Below are positions 33,413 to 42,483 of a DNA stretch of 64,000 nt, piece by piece. The notes under the pieces are model-generated. The model was not told the DNA's origin. It worked only from the letters and a program-made list of their open reading frames with translations, and made no database searches. This stretch comes from Clostridia bacterium (GTDB lineage Bacteria > Bacillota > Clostridia > Oscillospirales > Acutalibacteraceae): positions 1-64,000 of the forward strand of contig CAAGMR010000024.1 of assembly GCA_900771085.1 (NCBI GenBank), given 5' to 3'. Each line of letters begins with the position of its first letter. The stretch's first letter is position 1. A program made the translations under genes and the position numbers.

Positions 33413-34030
33413 TCAGGCCTCCATTTCGCAGAATGCGGAAAGAATTGCAAGACCTATCTTGCCACTCTTCTCCGGATGGAACTGGCAGCCAATAACATTG
33501 TCCTTTGCCACTGCGGCAGTAAGCTCTGCGCTGTACTCTGTTGTGCAGACGGTGTCAGCTTCACAGTTGGTCGCATAGAAAGAATGAACGAAATAAACAT
33601 GGTCGCCTTCTCTGGTATTCTTGAAGGCTGCACACTCTTTGCCCGTAAAATGAAGGGCATTCCAGCCGATTTGCGGAACCTTGAGTTCAGGGTCTATTAC
33701 GCCTTCCATTGGTACAACTTCACCAGGAATAAGGCCAAGTCCCTTATGCTCACCGTATTCGAAGCTTTTGTCGAAAAGCAGCTGCATGCCAAGGCAGATG
33801 CCCATGAGCGGCTTGCCGCTTTTAGCTTCGTCAATGATTACATCTGCAAGACCTGTTGAGAAAAGTCTGTCAGATGCATCTCCGAATGCGCCTACACCCG
33901 GAAGAATGATTTTATCCGCACTTTTAATTACGGCAGGATCACCGGTGATGACAACGTCCTGTCCCAGTGATTTGAGTGATGACGATATGGAGAAGAGGTT
34001 TCCCATACCGTAGTCTATTATCGCTATCAT
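33413..34030 (-). CDS. hisH: Imidazole glycerol phosphate synthase glutamine amidotransferase subunit
   Basis: HisH supplies ammonia to HisF. The 205-residue class I amidotransferase has the oxyanion start IIDYGMGNL, the catalytic Cys in GICLGMQLLF, and the His/Glu pair in CQFHPEKSG. It abuts hisB (34030/34031). Confidence 0.97.
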   Translation of the reverse strand: MIAIIDYGMGNLFSISSSLKSLGQDVVITGDPAVIKSADKIILPGVGAFGDASDRLFSTGLADVIIDEAKSGKPLMGICLGMQLLFDKSFEYGEHKGLGLIPGEVVPMEGVIDPELKVPQIGWNALHFTGKECAAFKNTREGDHVYFVHSFYATNCEADTVCTTEYSAELTAAVAKDNVIGCQFHPEKSGKIGLAILSAFCEMEA

Positions 34031-34618
34031 TTATAAAACTCCCTTTGAGGATGGTATTTCGTCTTTTGCTGCTTCATCTATTGCAACCGCTGCCTTGAGG
34101 CTGCGTGCAACAGACTTGAATGTTCCTTCAATGATGTGGTGAGAGTTAGAACCTGCAAGCTGTTTTATGTGAAGATTGCACTCTGCCTTACGGATAAAGC
34201 CAAGCCAGAATTCTTCTGCGAGTTCGGTATCGAAATCGCCAACCTTCTGAGTTGGAATGCTGCAGTCATAAGCAAGATAAGCTCTGCCCGAGAGGTCAAC
34301 TGCACTGAGAATGAGTGTCTCGTCCATTGGAAGAATGGTGCTGCCGTAACGAACGATGCCGCGCTTGTCACCAAGTGCTTCGGCAAAAGCCATACCAAGG
34401 CAGATACCGATGTCTTCAGTTGTGTGGTGGAAATCAACGTTAGTGTCTCCATCGCACTTTACTGTAAGGTCAAAACGGCCGTGACGTGCAAATAAAGTAA
34501 GCATGTGGTCAAGGAAGCCGACACCTGTGTCGATATCGTTCTTTCCTGTGCCATCAAGGTTTAAGGATAAAGCGATTTTTGTCTCTGCAGTATCTCTTTT
34601 GATTTCACCTGTTCTCAT
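34031..34618 (-). CDS. hisB: Imidazoleglycerol-phosphate dehydratase
   Basis: HisB dehydrates IGP to imidazole acetol phosphate. The 195-residue protein is the monofunctional dehydratase with the manganese His motifs GFLDHMLTLFARHG, DFHHTTED and HHIIEGTFK. There is no phosphatase domain, in line with the separate PHP enzyme. It shares one base with hisC. Confidence 0.97.
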   Translation of the reverse strand: MRTGEIKRDTAETKIALSLNLDGTGKNDIDTGVGFLDHMLTLFARHGRFDLTVKCDGDTNVDFHHTTEDIGICLGMAFAEALGDKRGIVRYGSTILPMDETLILSAVDLSGRAYLAYDCSIPTQKVGDFDTELAEEFWLGFIRKAECNLHIKQLAGSNSHHIIEGTFKSVARSLKAAVAIDEAAKDEIPSSKGVL

Positions 34619-35688
34619 CAGTCTTTGTCCTCCTCTTCAAAAATCTCATTTATTTTTTCTATGAGAATCTCCATCTGTCTCATGCTGCCGATGGTGATTC
34701 TGTTCCAGTCAGCGATTTCAGGCTTGGTGAAGTGGCGGATAAGAACGCCCTTGTCTTTGAGTTTAAGGTAAAGATCCTCGCCTGAGATGCGGTCACTCTG
34801 TACGAAAATAAAGTTCGCACAGGATGGAAGTACTCTGAAACCAAGAGCTTCGAGAGCCTTCTGAGTATATCTTCTGTTATACATGATAGCCTTGCAGTTA
34901 TTCATGAAGTAAGTGTTCTCTCTGAGAGCAACAACACCTGCCTCGGCTGTCATTCTGTTTACGTTATACGGGTTGCATGAATTTCTGAGTGTATTCATGT
35001 CAGCGATAAGCTCGGCGTCACCAAGGATAAACCCGAGTCTTGCACCTGCAAGTGAACGGGACTTTGAGAAAGTCTGTGTTACAAGAAGGTTTCTGTACTT
35101 TCTGAGAAGTGGAATACAGCTGCGGCCGCCAAAGTCAATATAAGCCTCATCGATAATGATGATGTTATCAGGGTTTGAAGTAATGATTGCTTCAATCTCG
35201 CTTAAGTCGAGAGCTATACCTGTAGGAGCATTCGGGTTTGCAATTACAATATTCTTTCCGATGTCACAGTAATCCATGGAGTTGATTGTAAAGTCCTCGT
35301 TAAGAGCAATCTCGGTGTAAGGAATACCATTGAGATTGGCAATTACCGGATAAAAACCATAAGTGATGTTCGGGAACACTATCGGGTGATCCTCATCACA
35401 GAATGCCATGAAAGCATAGTTGAGAGCTTCGTCCGAGCCGTTTGTTACGAGAACGTTCTCGTACTCGAGTCCGTAGTAATCGGCAATAGCCTGTGTGATT
35501 ACTCTGTTGTCAGGGTCTGAGTAAAGGTTGAGTCTTCTTGACTGATTCTTTACGATGTCAAAAATCTCACGTGGCGGCTCAAATGGAGATTCGTTGGTAT
35601 TAAGTTTTACATATGCCTTGTCCTGTGGCTGTTCACCGGGAACGTAAGGACTGAGAGAGGCATACTTTGAAACAAAGTATTTACTCAT
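34618..35688 (-). CDS. hisC: Histidinol-phosphate aminotransferase
   Basis: HisC is a PLP-dependent fold-type I aminotransferase that makes histidinol phosphate. The 356-residue protein has NTNESPF at the N-terminus, NGSDEAL, NPNAPTG, DEAYIDF and the PLP Lys in TFSKSRSLAGARLG. It abuts hisD. Confidence 0.95.
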   Translation of the reverse strand: MSKYFVSKYASLSPYVPGEQPQDKAYVKLNTNESPFEPPREIFDIVKNQSRRLNLYSDPDNRVITQAIADYYGLEYENVLVTNGSDEALNYAFMAFCDEDHPIVFPNITYGFYPVIANLNGIPYTEIALNEDFTINSMDYCDIGKNIVIANPNAPTGIALDLSEIEAIITSNPDNIIIIDEAYIDFGGRSCIPLLRKYRNLLVTQTFSKSRSLAGARLGFILGDAELIADMNTLRNSCNPYNVNRMTAEAGVVALRENTYFMNNCKAIMYNRRYTQKALEALGFRVLPSCANFIFVQSDRISGEDLYLKLKDKGVLIRHFTKPEIADWNRITIGSMRQMEILIEKINEIFEEEDKD

Positions 35689-36969
35689 TTAGTCAATCTC
35701 CTCGAATCTTGAGAGTACCGAACGGGCATGGCCGTGAAGTCCTTCGTGGTCTGCAAATTCGGCAATATCTTTGTATACACCCTGAAGAGCATCTCTTGTG
35801 TAATAGGTGTACTGAGTTTTCTTTACGAAATCATCTACAGAAAGCGGGCTTGAGAACTTTGCTGTACCGCTTGTAGGAAGTGTGTGGTTCGCACCTGAGA
35901 AGTAGTCACCGAGAGCTTCAGGACAGTTTCTTCCCATAAAGATTGAACCGGCATGCTTTACAGCATCGAGGTATTCAAACGGGTTGTCCATGCAAAGTTC
36001 AAGATGCTCAGGAGCAATCTCGTTTGCAATGTCGATTGCGAGACGGATATTGTTTTCGGCAACGATAATCTTGCCGTTGTTATCGATTGATGTTCTTGCA
36101 ATGTCTTCACGAGGAAGAGTCTTAAGCTGACGTTCAATCTCCTCTGCAACCTTTTCTGCAAGTTCAAAGCTGTCTGTTACAAGCACAGCTGAAGCCATTT
36201 TGTCATGTTCTGCCTGAGAGAGCATGTCTGCAGCAACGTGCATTGGGTTTGAGTTTGAATCTGCAACGCAGAGAATCTCTGAAGGACCTGCAATCATGTC
36301 AATTGATACCTTGCCGAATACCTGCTTCTTTGCCTCGGCAACAAAGGCATTACCAGGTCCTACAATCTTGTCTACCTTAGGGATACTCTCTGTACCGTAA
36401 GCAAGAGCGGCAATTGCCTGAGCACCGCCTACCTTGAAGATGCGGTCTACACCGGCAACCTTTGCGGCAGCAAGAATGTATGGGTTAATCTTCCCGTCCG
36501 GTCCCGGAGGGGTTGTGATAACAAGTTCTCCTACTCCTGCAATCTTTGCAGGAATGGAGTCCATGAGAACTGTTGAAGGATATGCGGCTGTGCCGCCCGG
36601 AACGTAAAGACCTGCTTTATCGACAGGGCTGATTTTCTGTCCGCAGACAATGCCCGGCTCGTCATTGATGATAAAGCTGTTTCTTACCTGTCTCTGGTGG
36701 AACTTTCTGATATTGGCAGCGGCACGCTTAAGCACGTTGATGAAGTCACCAACCACTTCAACAGCTTCGTCAATTTCTTCAGCTGAAACTTCGAGTGTGT
36801 CGAGCTTTGCCTTATCAAACTTTTCGCAATACTCGTATAAAGCCTTGTCGCCATTCTTGCGAACGTTATAAATGATGTCTGCTACTATATCTTCCACACC
36901 GGTAGCCATGTCCGGTCTTGCAAAGATTTCATCGTTTGAAACTTCGCCATATTTGTAAATCTTAATCAT
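35689..36969 (-). CDS. hisD: Histidinol dehydrogenase
   Basis: HisD is a zinc enzyme that oxidises histidinol to histidine in two NAD steps. The 426-residue protein contains GLYVPGGTAAYPS, GVDRIFKVGGAQAIAALAYG, DMIAGPSEILCVAD, AEHD, and HTLPTSGTAKF near the C-terminus. It overlaps hisG by 8 bp. Confidence 0.97.
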   Translation of the reverse strand: MIKIYKYGEVSNDEIFARPDMATGVEDIVADIIYNVRKNGDKALYEYCEKFDKAKLDTLEVSAEEIDEAVEVVGDFINVLKRAAANIRKFHQRQVRNSFIINDEPGIVCGQKISPVDKAGLYVPGGTAAYPSTVLMDSIPAKIAGVGELVITTPPGPDGKINPYILAAAKVAGVDRIFKVGGAQAIAALAYGTESIPKVDKIVGPGNAFVAEAKKQVFGKVSIDMIAGPSEILCVADSNSNPMHVAADMLSQAEHDKMASAVLVTDSFELAEKVAEEIERQLKTLPREDIARTSIDNNGKIIVAENNIRLAIDIANEIAPEHLELCMDNPFEYLDAVKHAGSIFMGRNCPEALGDYFSGANHTLPTSGTAKFSSPLSVDDFVKKTQYTYYTRDALQGVYKDIAEFADHEGLHGHARSVLSRFEEID

Positions 36970-37603
36970 CCTGATTTTCCACCTGTTCTTTAAGTGATGA
37001 AACTATCTTTTCTATTTCTTCAGTCTTGAACTTGAAGTTTGATTTGTTTGCAATAAGTCTTGCACTGATCGGGAATATATCCTCATATACAACAAGATCA
37101 TTTTCCTTGAGTGTTGTGCCTGTTTCAACGATATCAACGATAACGTCTGAAAGGCCTAAAATAGGTGCAATTTCAATTGAACCGTTGAGCTTGATGATGT
37201 CGATGTCACGGCTCTTTGATGCGTAATATCTCTGCGCTACATTTACAAACTTTGTAGCTACTCTGAGGGTTCTTTCATGGTCGTCGTGCCAGTCCTTTGG
37301 AGCGGCAACCATCATCTTGCAGTTACCTGTTTTCATGTCGAGAAGTTCATATACCTGAGGCTTGTATTCCTCAAGAATGTCCTTGCCGGCAACGCCGATA
37401 TCAGCGGCACCGCGCTCAACATAAATTGCAACGTCTGAAGGTTTAACCCAGAAATATCTGATTCCTACCTCTTCGTTTTCGAAGATAAGCTTTCTGTTCT
37501 TCTCTTCAATGGAAGGACAAGGGTAGCCTGCCTCCTTGAACATGCCATAGACACGTTCGCCAAGTCTTCCCTTTGGAAGCGCAACATTAATCCATGTCTT
37601 CAA
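36962..37603 (-). CDS. hisG: ATP phosphoribosyltransferase, short form, catalytic subunit
   Basis: HisG starts histidine synthesis by joining ATP and PRPP. At 213 residues it is the short form that lacks the C-terminal ACT domain and needs HisZ. Motifs seen are VALPKGRLGERV, GAADIGVAGKDIL and the PRPP loop DVIVDIVETGTTLKEN. It overlaps the upstream hisZ by 17 bp, so the two subunits are coupled. Confidence 0.96.
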   Translation of the reverse strand: MKTWINVALPKGRLGERVYGMFKEAGYPCPSIEEKNRKLIFENEEVGIRYFWVKPSDVAIYVERGAADIGVAGKDILEEYKPQVYELLDMKTGNCKMMVAAPKDWHDDHERTLRVATKFVNVAQRYYASKSRDIDIIKLNGSIEIAPILGLSDVIVDIVETGTTLKENDLVVYEDIFPISARLIANKSNFKFKTEEIEKIVSSLKEQVENQDD

Positions 37604-38714
37604 GGATCTCTACCCCCTTATCGTTGAACTTCATAAGAGTTTTGTATCTGACTTTTTCAGGTACAGCTTTCTGAACTGAAACTGTCTTGCCCTGCTTGTT
37701 AAATGTATGAACGGTATCAGCAAGGGCATCTATGTCTGAATCGTCGCTGTAAAGGATAACGATGTCTACATCGTATTTTCTGTTTGAAGCTGAAAGCATT
37801 TCAAGCTGATCAAGGTAAAGAGCAAAGCCCATTGCGCCTGAATCAATGCCGATTCTCTTCATGAGACGGTCATACTGTCCGCCTGAAAGCATAACATCCG
37901 GAATACCATTAACATAGCCCTGGAAAACAAGACCGTTATAGTAATTCATGTCATTTACAAGAGAAAAGTCAAATGAAATGTACTTTCCGAGAGCCCACTC
38001 ATCAACAGCATTGGAGATAATACGGAGTTCCTCGATGGCATCCACCATACCCGGAACGTCAGCGCTGAGTGCTTCAAGCTCTGCTATAACTTTAGTTCTC
38101 TCGCCATAAATGGAAATGAACTTCTGAAGTTCTTCGCAAACAGATGCATCTACGCCATTCTCTTCGCAAAGACGGGCAATCTCATGAGGATTCTTTTCGC
38201 TTACGCAGGTTGAAACTGCTGACTTGAAATTCTCGTCGGCGCAAGCCTTGTCAAGGATAGCAGAAAGAATTCCCATATGGGAAATAACGAGTCTGTAGTC
38301 GTCGCTGATAGCCTCAAGGCTGTCAAGCGCAAGACGGAGGACCTCAAGCTTGTTATAAAGGTCAATGTCGCCCATACATTCGAGGCCTGTCTGCATAATT
38401 TCTTTGTATTCGTGGGTGTCACCGGAAATGCGGTACACGTTTTCATTGTAGTAAACGCGCTGTGTGCAGCCCGGCTTTGCCTTGTAATTCTTGATAATAG
38501 AAAGTGTAACGTCAGGCTTTAAGGCCATGAGTTTACCATTGGTATCTGTAAAAGTGATTACACCGTCACTTACGAGAAAGTCCTTGTTTCTGGCATAGAA
38601 ATCATACTCTTCGAACTTGCTCATTTTATATGGCTGATAGCCACGTTTTCTGTAAAGAGAACGCAGTGAGAATATTGCCTTCTCTTCTGCTTTTAAAATG
38701 TTTTCCTCAAACAT
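37587..38714 (-). CDS. hisZ: ATP phosphoribosyltransferase regulatory subunit
   Basis: HisZ is a histidyl-tRNA-synthetase paralogue without aminoacylation, which forms the octamer with short HisG and gives histidine feedback control. The 375-residue protein shows the class II synthetase core: LYRKRGYQPY, KPDVTLSI, QTGLECMG, and GGQYDRLMKRIG. The start at 38714 has GGAGG six bases upstream. It is the first gene of the operon, 28 nt after the predicted start of transcription, which leaves no room for an attenuator. Confidence 0.95.
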   Translation of the reverse strand: MFEENILKAEEKAIFSLRSLYRKRGYQPYKMSKFEEYDFYARNKDFLVSDGVITFTDTNGKLMALKPDVTLSIIKNYKAKPGCTQRVYYNENVYRISGDTHEYKEIMQTGLECMGDIDLYNKLEVLRLALDSLEAISDDYRLVISHMGILSAILDKACADENFKSAVSTCVSEKNPHEIARLCEENGVDASVCEELQKFISIYGERTKVIAELEALSADVPGMVDAIEELRIISNAVDEWALGKYISFDFSLVNDMNYYNGLVFQGYVNGIPDVMLSGGQYDRLMKRIGIDSGAMGFALYLDQLEMLSASNRKYDVDIVILYSDDSDIDALADTVHTFNKQGKTVSVQKAVPEKVRYKTLMKFNDKGVEILEDMD

Positions 38715-38748
38715 TTGAAACCTCCAAATATGCATCACTAGGGCAAAT

Positions 38749-38777
38749 ATTATATCATAAAAAGCCCGTAATCTCAA
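38749..38777 (-). promoter_or_regulatory. Main promoter of the his operon
   Basis: TTGAGA (38772-38777) and TATAAT (38749-38754) on the minus strand with 17 bp between them; leader about 28 nt. Confidence 0.82.
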
Positions 38778-38823
38778 CGAAAATCGCGTTTTGCTTTATT
38801 ATGCTACCGTATTACTACGCTAA

Positions 38824-38852
38824 AGTGTACTATTAAGCTTAGTCTTTGTCAA
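38824..38852 (-). promoter_or_regulatory. Second, upstream his promoter candidate
   Basis: A perfect TTGACA (38847-38852) and TACACT (38824-38829) on the minus strand with a 17-bp spacer, 75 bp upstream of the main promoter; the -10 is weak. Confidence 0.5.
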
Positions 38853-38871
38853 GGAAATACCCATTTTTAAT

Positions 38872-38910
38872 AAAAAAAATAGCAAAGCCACCGGTGAGGG
38901 CCGGTGGCTT
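38872..38910 (-). terminator. Intrinsic terminator of the trxA-trxB-gpx operon
   Basis: A 10-bp stem (38885-38894 with 38901-38910), a six-base loop and a run of T (38872-38880) on the minus strand. It lies 23 bp after gpx and separates it from the his promoters. Confidence 0.92.
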
Positions 38911-38932
38911 CGCAGAAGGGGTTATATAAAAG

Positions 38933-39406
38933 TTACAGAAGTGCTGCAACTTCTTTTTCGAATTTTGAAGGTTCGTCAGCTGAGCCGAAACGAGCTACAA
39001 CGTTGCCGTTTCTGTCAATGAGGAACTTGGTGAAGTTCCACTTGATGTTCTTGCCCATGATACCGCCCTTCTGAGACTTAAGGTATGTGTATACAGGATG
39101 TTCGTTCTTACCGTTAACATCAATCTTTTCAAAGAGTCTGAATGTGATGCCGTAACGTGATGAGCAGAATTCATGAATTTCTGCTTCTGTACCCTTAGCC
39201 TGGTTTGCGAACTGGTTGCATGGGAAGTCAAGAATTTCAAAGCCCTGATCTTTATACTTTTCGTAAAGTGCCTGAAGGCCTTCATACTGTGGTGTGAAGC
39301 CGCATGATGTTGCAGTGTTAACTACAAGAACAACCTTGCCCTTGTACTCTGACATGGAAACTTCGTTTCCTCTTGCGTCGTTTGCTTTAAGATCGTAAAA
39401 ATTCAT
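38933..39406 (-). CDS. Glutathione peroxidase-family protein, probably a thioredoxin-dependent peroxidase
   Basis: The 157-residue protein has the family signature with catalytic Cys35 (TGC codon, not selenocysteine) in TATSCGFTP, the Gln in FPCNQF (Gln65) and the Trp in KWNFTKF, which complete the Cys-Gln-Trp-Asn tetrad. A second Cys81 sits where the resolving Cys of thioredoxin-type GPx enzymes lies, and trxB and trxA are immediately upstream in the same operon. The reductant is therefore more likely thioredoxin than glutathione; that is inference from sequence and neighbours. It reduces hydroperoxides in the cytoplasm. Confidence 0.9.
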   Translation of the reverse strand: MNFYDLKANDARGNEVSMSEYKGKVVLVVNTATSCGFTPQYEGLQALYEKYKDQGFEILDFPCNQFANQAKGTEAEIHEFCSSRYGITFRLFEKIDVNGKNEHPVYTYLKSQKGGIMGKNIKWNFTKFLIDRNGNVVARFGSADEPSKFEKEVAALL

Positions 39407-39429
39407 ATTTCTAACTCCTTTACATGTAA

Positions 39430-40341
39430 TTAATTAATATATGAGCAAGCTGCCATTGCAGCAATTGCTCCATCTGAAGCTGCTGTTGTCAGCTGTCTCA
39501 CTTCTTTGGTTCGGCAGTCACCTGCGGTGAATATGCCGGGAACTTCTGTTTTGCAGGATTCATCTGCAATGACATAACCGCTTTCGTCAATGTCAAGAAT
39601 GTTTGAAAATGCACTGTTCTGCGGTTCCTGTCCAATTGCAACAAAGAGGCATGAGATTGGAAGACTGGTCTTTTCACCTGTAATTCTGCTTTCAACAGTT
39701 ACCGAATCAAGGCCGTTATTTCCAACGAGTTCTGACACTGTACTGTTGAGAATGAACTCAACATTTGGCTTCTGTTTAAGGCTTTCAACAAGGCTCGCTT
39801 CTGCTCTGAAGGCATCTCTTCTGTGAATGAGGTAAACCTTGCTGCAGGTATTGGAGAGATAAAGAGCATCTTCAATTGCTGTGTTTCCTCCGCCAACGAC
39901 TGCTACCTCCTGGTCTTTATAAAAGGCTCCATCGCAGGTTGCACAGTACGAAATGCCGGCACCGATATAAGCATTTTCGCTTTCAAGGCCAAGCTTTTTG
40001 TTCTTTGCCCCTGTTGCGATAATTACGGCTTTGCACTCATAGGTGTTCTTTCTCGTTTTAACGAGTCTGATGTCACCATCGACCTCAACACCCTTTACCT
40101 TCTCAAACTTCACCTCAACTCCGAGGTCCTTTGCCTGATTGTAAAGTGCTGTTGCAAACTCATAACCTGATGTTTTGGCGATACCCGGATAGTTCTCAAC
40201 TTCCGGAGTATTAATGATCTGTCCACCGTATGAAGCGGCTTCAAGACAAAGTACTGTTTTACCTGCTCTTACGCCATATATACCGGCGCTGAGTCCTGCC
40301 GGACCTGCGCCAACAATTACAATGTCATAAACATTTCGCAT
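39430..40341 (-). CDS. trxB: Thioredoxin-disulfide reductase
   Basis: TrxB transfers electrons from NADPH through FAD to thioredoxin. The 303-residue protein (from ATG at 40341, six bases after AGGTG) shows the FAD motif IVGAGPAGLSAGIY, the redox-active CATCDG, the NADPH motif VVGGGNTAIEDALYL, and the C-terminal FAD-binding GIFTAGDCR. It lies 15 bp after trxA. Confidence 0.96.
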   Translation of the reverse strand: MRNVYDIVIVGAGPAGLSAGIYGVRAGKTVLCLEAASYGGQIINTPEVENYPGIAKTSGYEFATALYNQAKDLGVEVKFEKVKGVEVDGDIRLVKTRKNTYECKAVIIATGAKNKKLGLESENAYIGAGISYCATCDGAFYKDQEVAVVGGGNTAIEDALYLSNTCSKVYLIHRRDAFRAEASLVESLKQKPNVEFILNSTVSELVGNNGLDSVTVESRITGEKTSLPISCLFVAIGQEPQNSAFSNILDIDESGYVIADESCKTEVPGIFTAGDCRTKEVRQLTTAASDGAIAAMAACSYIN

Positions 40342-40356
40342 GCTCATCACCTCTGA

Positions 40357-40671
40357 TTAAGCTTCGTCTATCATGTCAAGAATATCGTCCTTTGCCTGGA
40401 AACCGGTTGAACGATTTTTGAGTTCTCCATCTTTGAAAACGAGGAGTGTCGGAATGCTTTTAACCTGATACTGCATTACCAGTTCGCCTTCTACGTCGGC
40501 ATTTACTTCAACAACCTTGATGCCCTCTTCTTCTTCTGAGATTTCTTCAACTACAGGATGAAGCATCTTGCATGGTCCGCACCACTCTGCCCAGAAGTCA
40601 ACGAGAACCGGTTTATCTGACTTAAGTACTTCTTCTTCAAAATTAAAGATGTCTACTTTTGTGATTGCCAT
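40357..40671 (-). CDS. trxA: Thioredoxin
   Basis: The 104-residue protein has active-site WCGPC with Cys31 and Cys34, the cis-Pro in SIPTLLVF, and buried Asp24, all as in standard thioredoxin. AAGGAGG precedes the ATG. It is the first gene of the trxA-trxB-gpx operon from the promoter at 40734-40762. Confidence 0.96.
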   Translation of the reverse strand: MAITKVDIFNFEEEVLKSDKPVLVDFWAEWCGPCKMLHPVVEEISEEEEGIKVVEVNADVEGELVMQYQVKSIPTLLVFKDGELKNRSTGFQAKDDILDMIDEA

Positions 40672-40733
40672 ATTGAGGCCTCCTTTTTTCGATTAAGCAA
40701 AATTAGGCTGTGCTAACTTTTTATTACATTTGC

Positions 40734-40762
40734 ATTGTACACAATTTAATTTTGCTTGTCAA
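40734..40762 (-). promoter_or_regulatory. Promoter of trxA-trxB-gpx
   Basis: TTGACA (40757-40762, perfect) and TACAAT (40734-40739) on the minus strand with 17 bp spacing. Confidence 0.82.
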
Positions 40763-40772
40763 ATATTTTTTT

Positions 40773-40818
40773 ATAAAAAAATGGCACCTGTCCATCAGCT
40801 GATGAACAATGTGCCATT
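40773..40818 (-). terminator. Intrinsic terminator of pgi
   Basis: Outer 8-bp arms AATGGCAC/GTGCCATT (40780-40787 with 40811-40818) enclose an inner palindrome TCATCAGCTGATGA-like stem, followed by T residues on the minus strand. It lies 24 bp after pgi. Confidence 0.8.
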
Positions 40819-40842
40819 GATTTGGAAATATTATTAAAATGA

Positions 40843-42423
40843 TCAGATTTCAAAAAGGTCTGCAAATGCCTTAAGTGCGCCATCTGTCTCATGTGCAAGT
40901 ACCTTTTTGGCAAGCAGTTTACCGAGCTGAACGCCCTCCTGGTCAAAGCTGTTAACGTTCCAGATAAAGCCCTGGAACATAACCTTGTTTTCGAAGTGTG
41001 CAAGAATTGCACCGATTGCTTCAGGGGTAAGCTTACTACCTACAATAATACTCGAAGGTCTCTCGCCTGCAAAGTACTTATTCTGGTTTTCATCATCTTT
41101 ACCACACGCAAACGCCATAATTTGTGCAACAACGTTAGCACAAAGCTTCTTCTGGCTTGTGCTTCCCTGAATGTCAACATCCACTCCCATCTGGCTGTCC
41201 TTGAAGCCGATGAACTGAAGAGGAATGACATTGGTTCCCTGGTGGAGAAGCTGATAAAAAGAGTGCTGACCGTTAGTACCCGGCTCACCGAAAATAACCG
41301 GACCGGTAACATAATCGACAGGCTCTCCAAAGCGGTTAACGCTCTTGCCGTTTGATTCCATGTCAAGCTGCTGAAGATGTGCCGGGAAACGGCTCATTGC
41401 CTGAGAATATGGTAAAACGGCTGTTGCTTCATAGCCAAGAACATTGCGCTCATATACGCCAATCAGCGCATCGAGAAGAGCAGGATTTTCGAGAATGTTC
41501 TCATTGGTTGCATTGCGGTCTTCTGCTGCGGCACCGTTTAAGAAACGTGCAAAAACCTCAGGACCAAATGCAAGTGATAATACTGCTCCGCCAACTGCTG
41601 AAGAAGATGAATAACGTCCGCCGATGTAGTCATCCATAAAGAATGCAGCCATGTAATCAGGACCATCTGCAAGTGGTGAAGTCTCTGAAGTTACGGCGAT
41701 CATATGCTTTGAAACCTCAAGACCTTCCTTAATGATTGCATCTTTAACAAAAGCCTCGTTAGTAAGAGTCTCAAGTGTAGTACCTGACTTTGAAACAAGG
41801 ATGAAAATTGTCTTTGAAACATCTATTGATGCGAGCACAGCGGCAGCATCATCAGGGTCAACATTTGAAATGAATCTGGCATCCATTTTAAATGTATTGT
41901 TTGCTTTTGCCCAGTTTTCAAGAGCAAGATAAATTGCTCTTGGGCCAAGGTCAGAACCACCGATGCCAATCTGGCATACGGTTGTGAACTTCTCACCTTT
42001 TTCATTTACTATTTCACCGGCATGAACTCTGTTTGCAAAATCAGCAATTTTTTCCTGCTGAGCAACATAGAATTCTCTTTTATTAACTCCGTCACAAACA
42101 ACATCATCACCGAGCTGACCACGACAGAGCTGATGAAGAACAAGTCTCTTCTCGCCTGTATTGATTACTTCTCCGTTAAGAAGAGCTTTGTATTTTTCTA
42201 TAAGCTGAGCTTCGTTGGAAAGATCTTCAAGAACTGAAAGAACGGCGTTGTCAACCTGCTTTGCGGCATAGTTGTAAGCAAGGCCCGAAGACATTGGAAC
42301 ACTGTACTCAGATACTCGTGTAGCGCCTTCTTCCCCTGCCAGTACCTTTTTAAGTGAAAGCTTATCAATGTCCATAAGGGCTCTGTAAGCTTTAAGTTCA
42401 TTAAAATTTGTCCAGGAAATCAT
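40843..42423 (-). CDS. pgi: Glucose-6-phosphate isomerase
   Basis: Pgi interconverts glucose-6-phosphate and fructose-6-phosphate in glycolysis. The protein contains IGIGGSDLGPRAIYLAL, SKSGTTLETLTNE, GGRYSSSSAVGG and GTNGQHSFYQLLHQGT with the catalytic Glu/His context. At 526 residues it is the long type. The start is uncertain: ATG at 42423 fits the usual N-terminus and the predicted transcription start, while an ATG at 42453 or TTG at 42459 would add 10 or 12 residues. It is monocistronic between two terminators. Confidence 0.93.
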   Translation of the reverse strand: MISWTNFNELKAYRALMDIDKLSLKKVLAGEEGATRVSEYSVPMSSGLAYNYAAKQVDNAVLSVLEDLSNEAQLIEKYKALLNGEVINTGEKRLVLHQLCRGQLGDDVVCDGVNKREFYVAQQEKIADFANRVHAGEIVNEKGEKFTTVCQIGIGGSDLGPRAIYLALENWAKANNTFKMDARFISNVDPDDAAAVLASIDVSKTIFILVSKSGTTLETLTNEAFVKDAIIKEGLEVSKHMIAVTSETSPLADGPDYMAAFFMDDYIGGRYSSSSAVGGAVLSLAFGPEVFARFLNGAAAEDRNATNENILENPALLDALIGVYERNVLGYEATAVLPYSQAMSRFPAHLQQLDMESNGKSVNRFGEPVDYVTGPVIFGEPGTNGQHSFYQLLHQGTNVIPLQFIGFKDSQMGVDVDIQGSTSQKKLCANVVAQIMAFACGKDDENQNKYFAGERPSSIIVGSKLTPEAIGAILAHFENKVMFQGFIWNVNSFDQEGVQLGKLLAKKVLAHETDGALKAFADLFEI

Positions 42424-42461
42424 CTCGTGAACTATCCCCTTTGCTATTTTCATTTTCAACT

Positions 42462-42470
42462 ATTTTAGCA
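42462..42470 (-). promoter_or_regulatory. Extended -10 promoter of pgi
   Basis: TGCTAAAAT on the minus strand (-10 at 42462-42467) without a good -35. Transcription would start near 42455, which argues for the downstream ATG at 42423. Confidence 0.45.
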
Positions 42471-42483
42471 GAGGTAAATAAAT

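Noticed and set aside
38715..38932. T-box or His attenuator upstream of hisZ
   Set aside because: No T-box sequence and only about 28 nt from the main promoter to the ATG; the only hairpin there is the terminator of gpx.
39300..39310. Selenocysteine glutathione peroxidase
   Set aside because: The catalytic codon is TGC (Cys35); no in-frame TGA.
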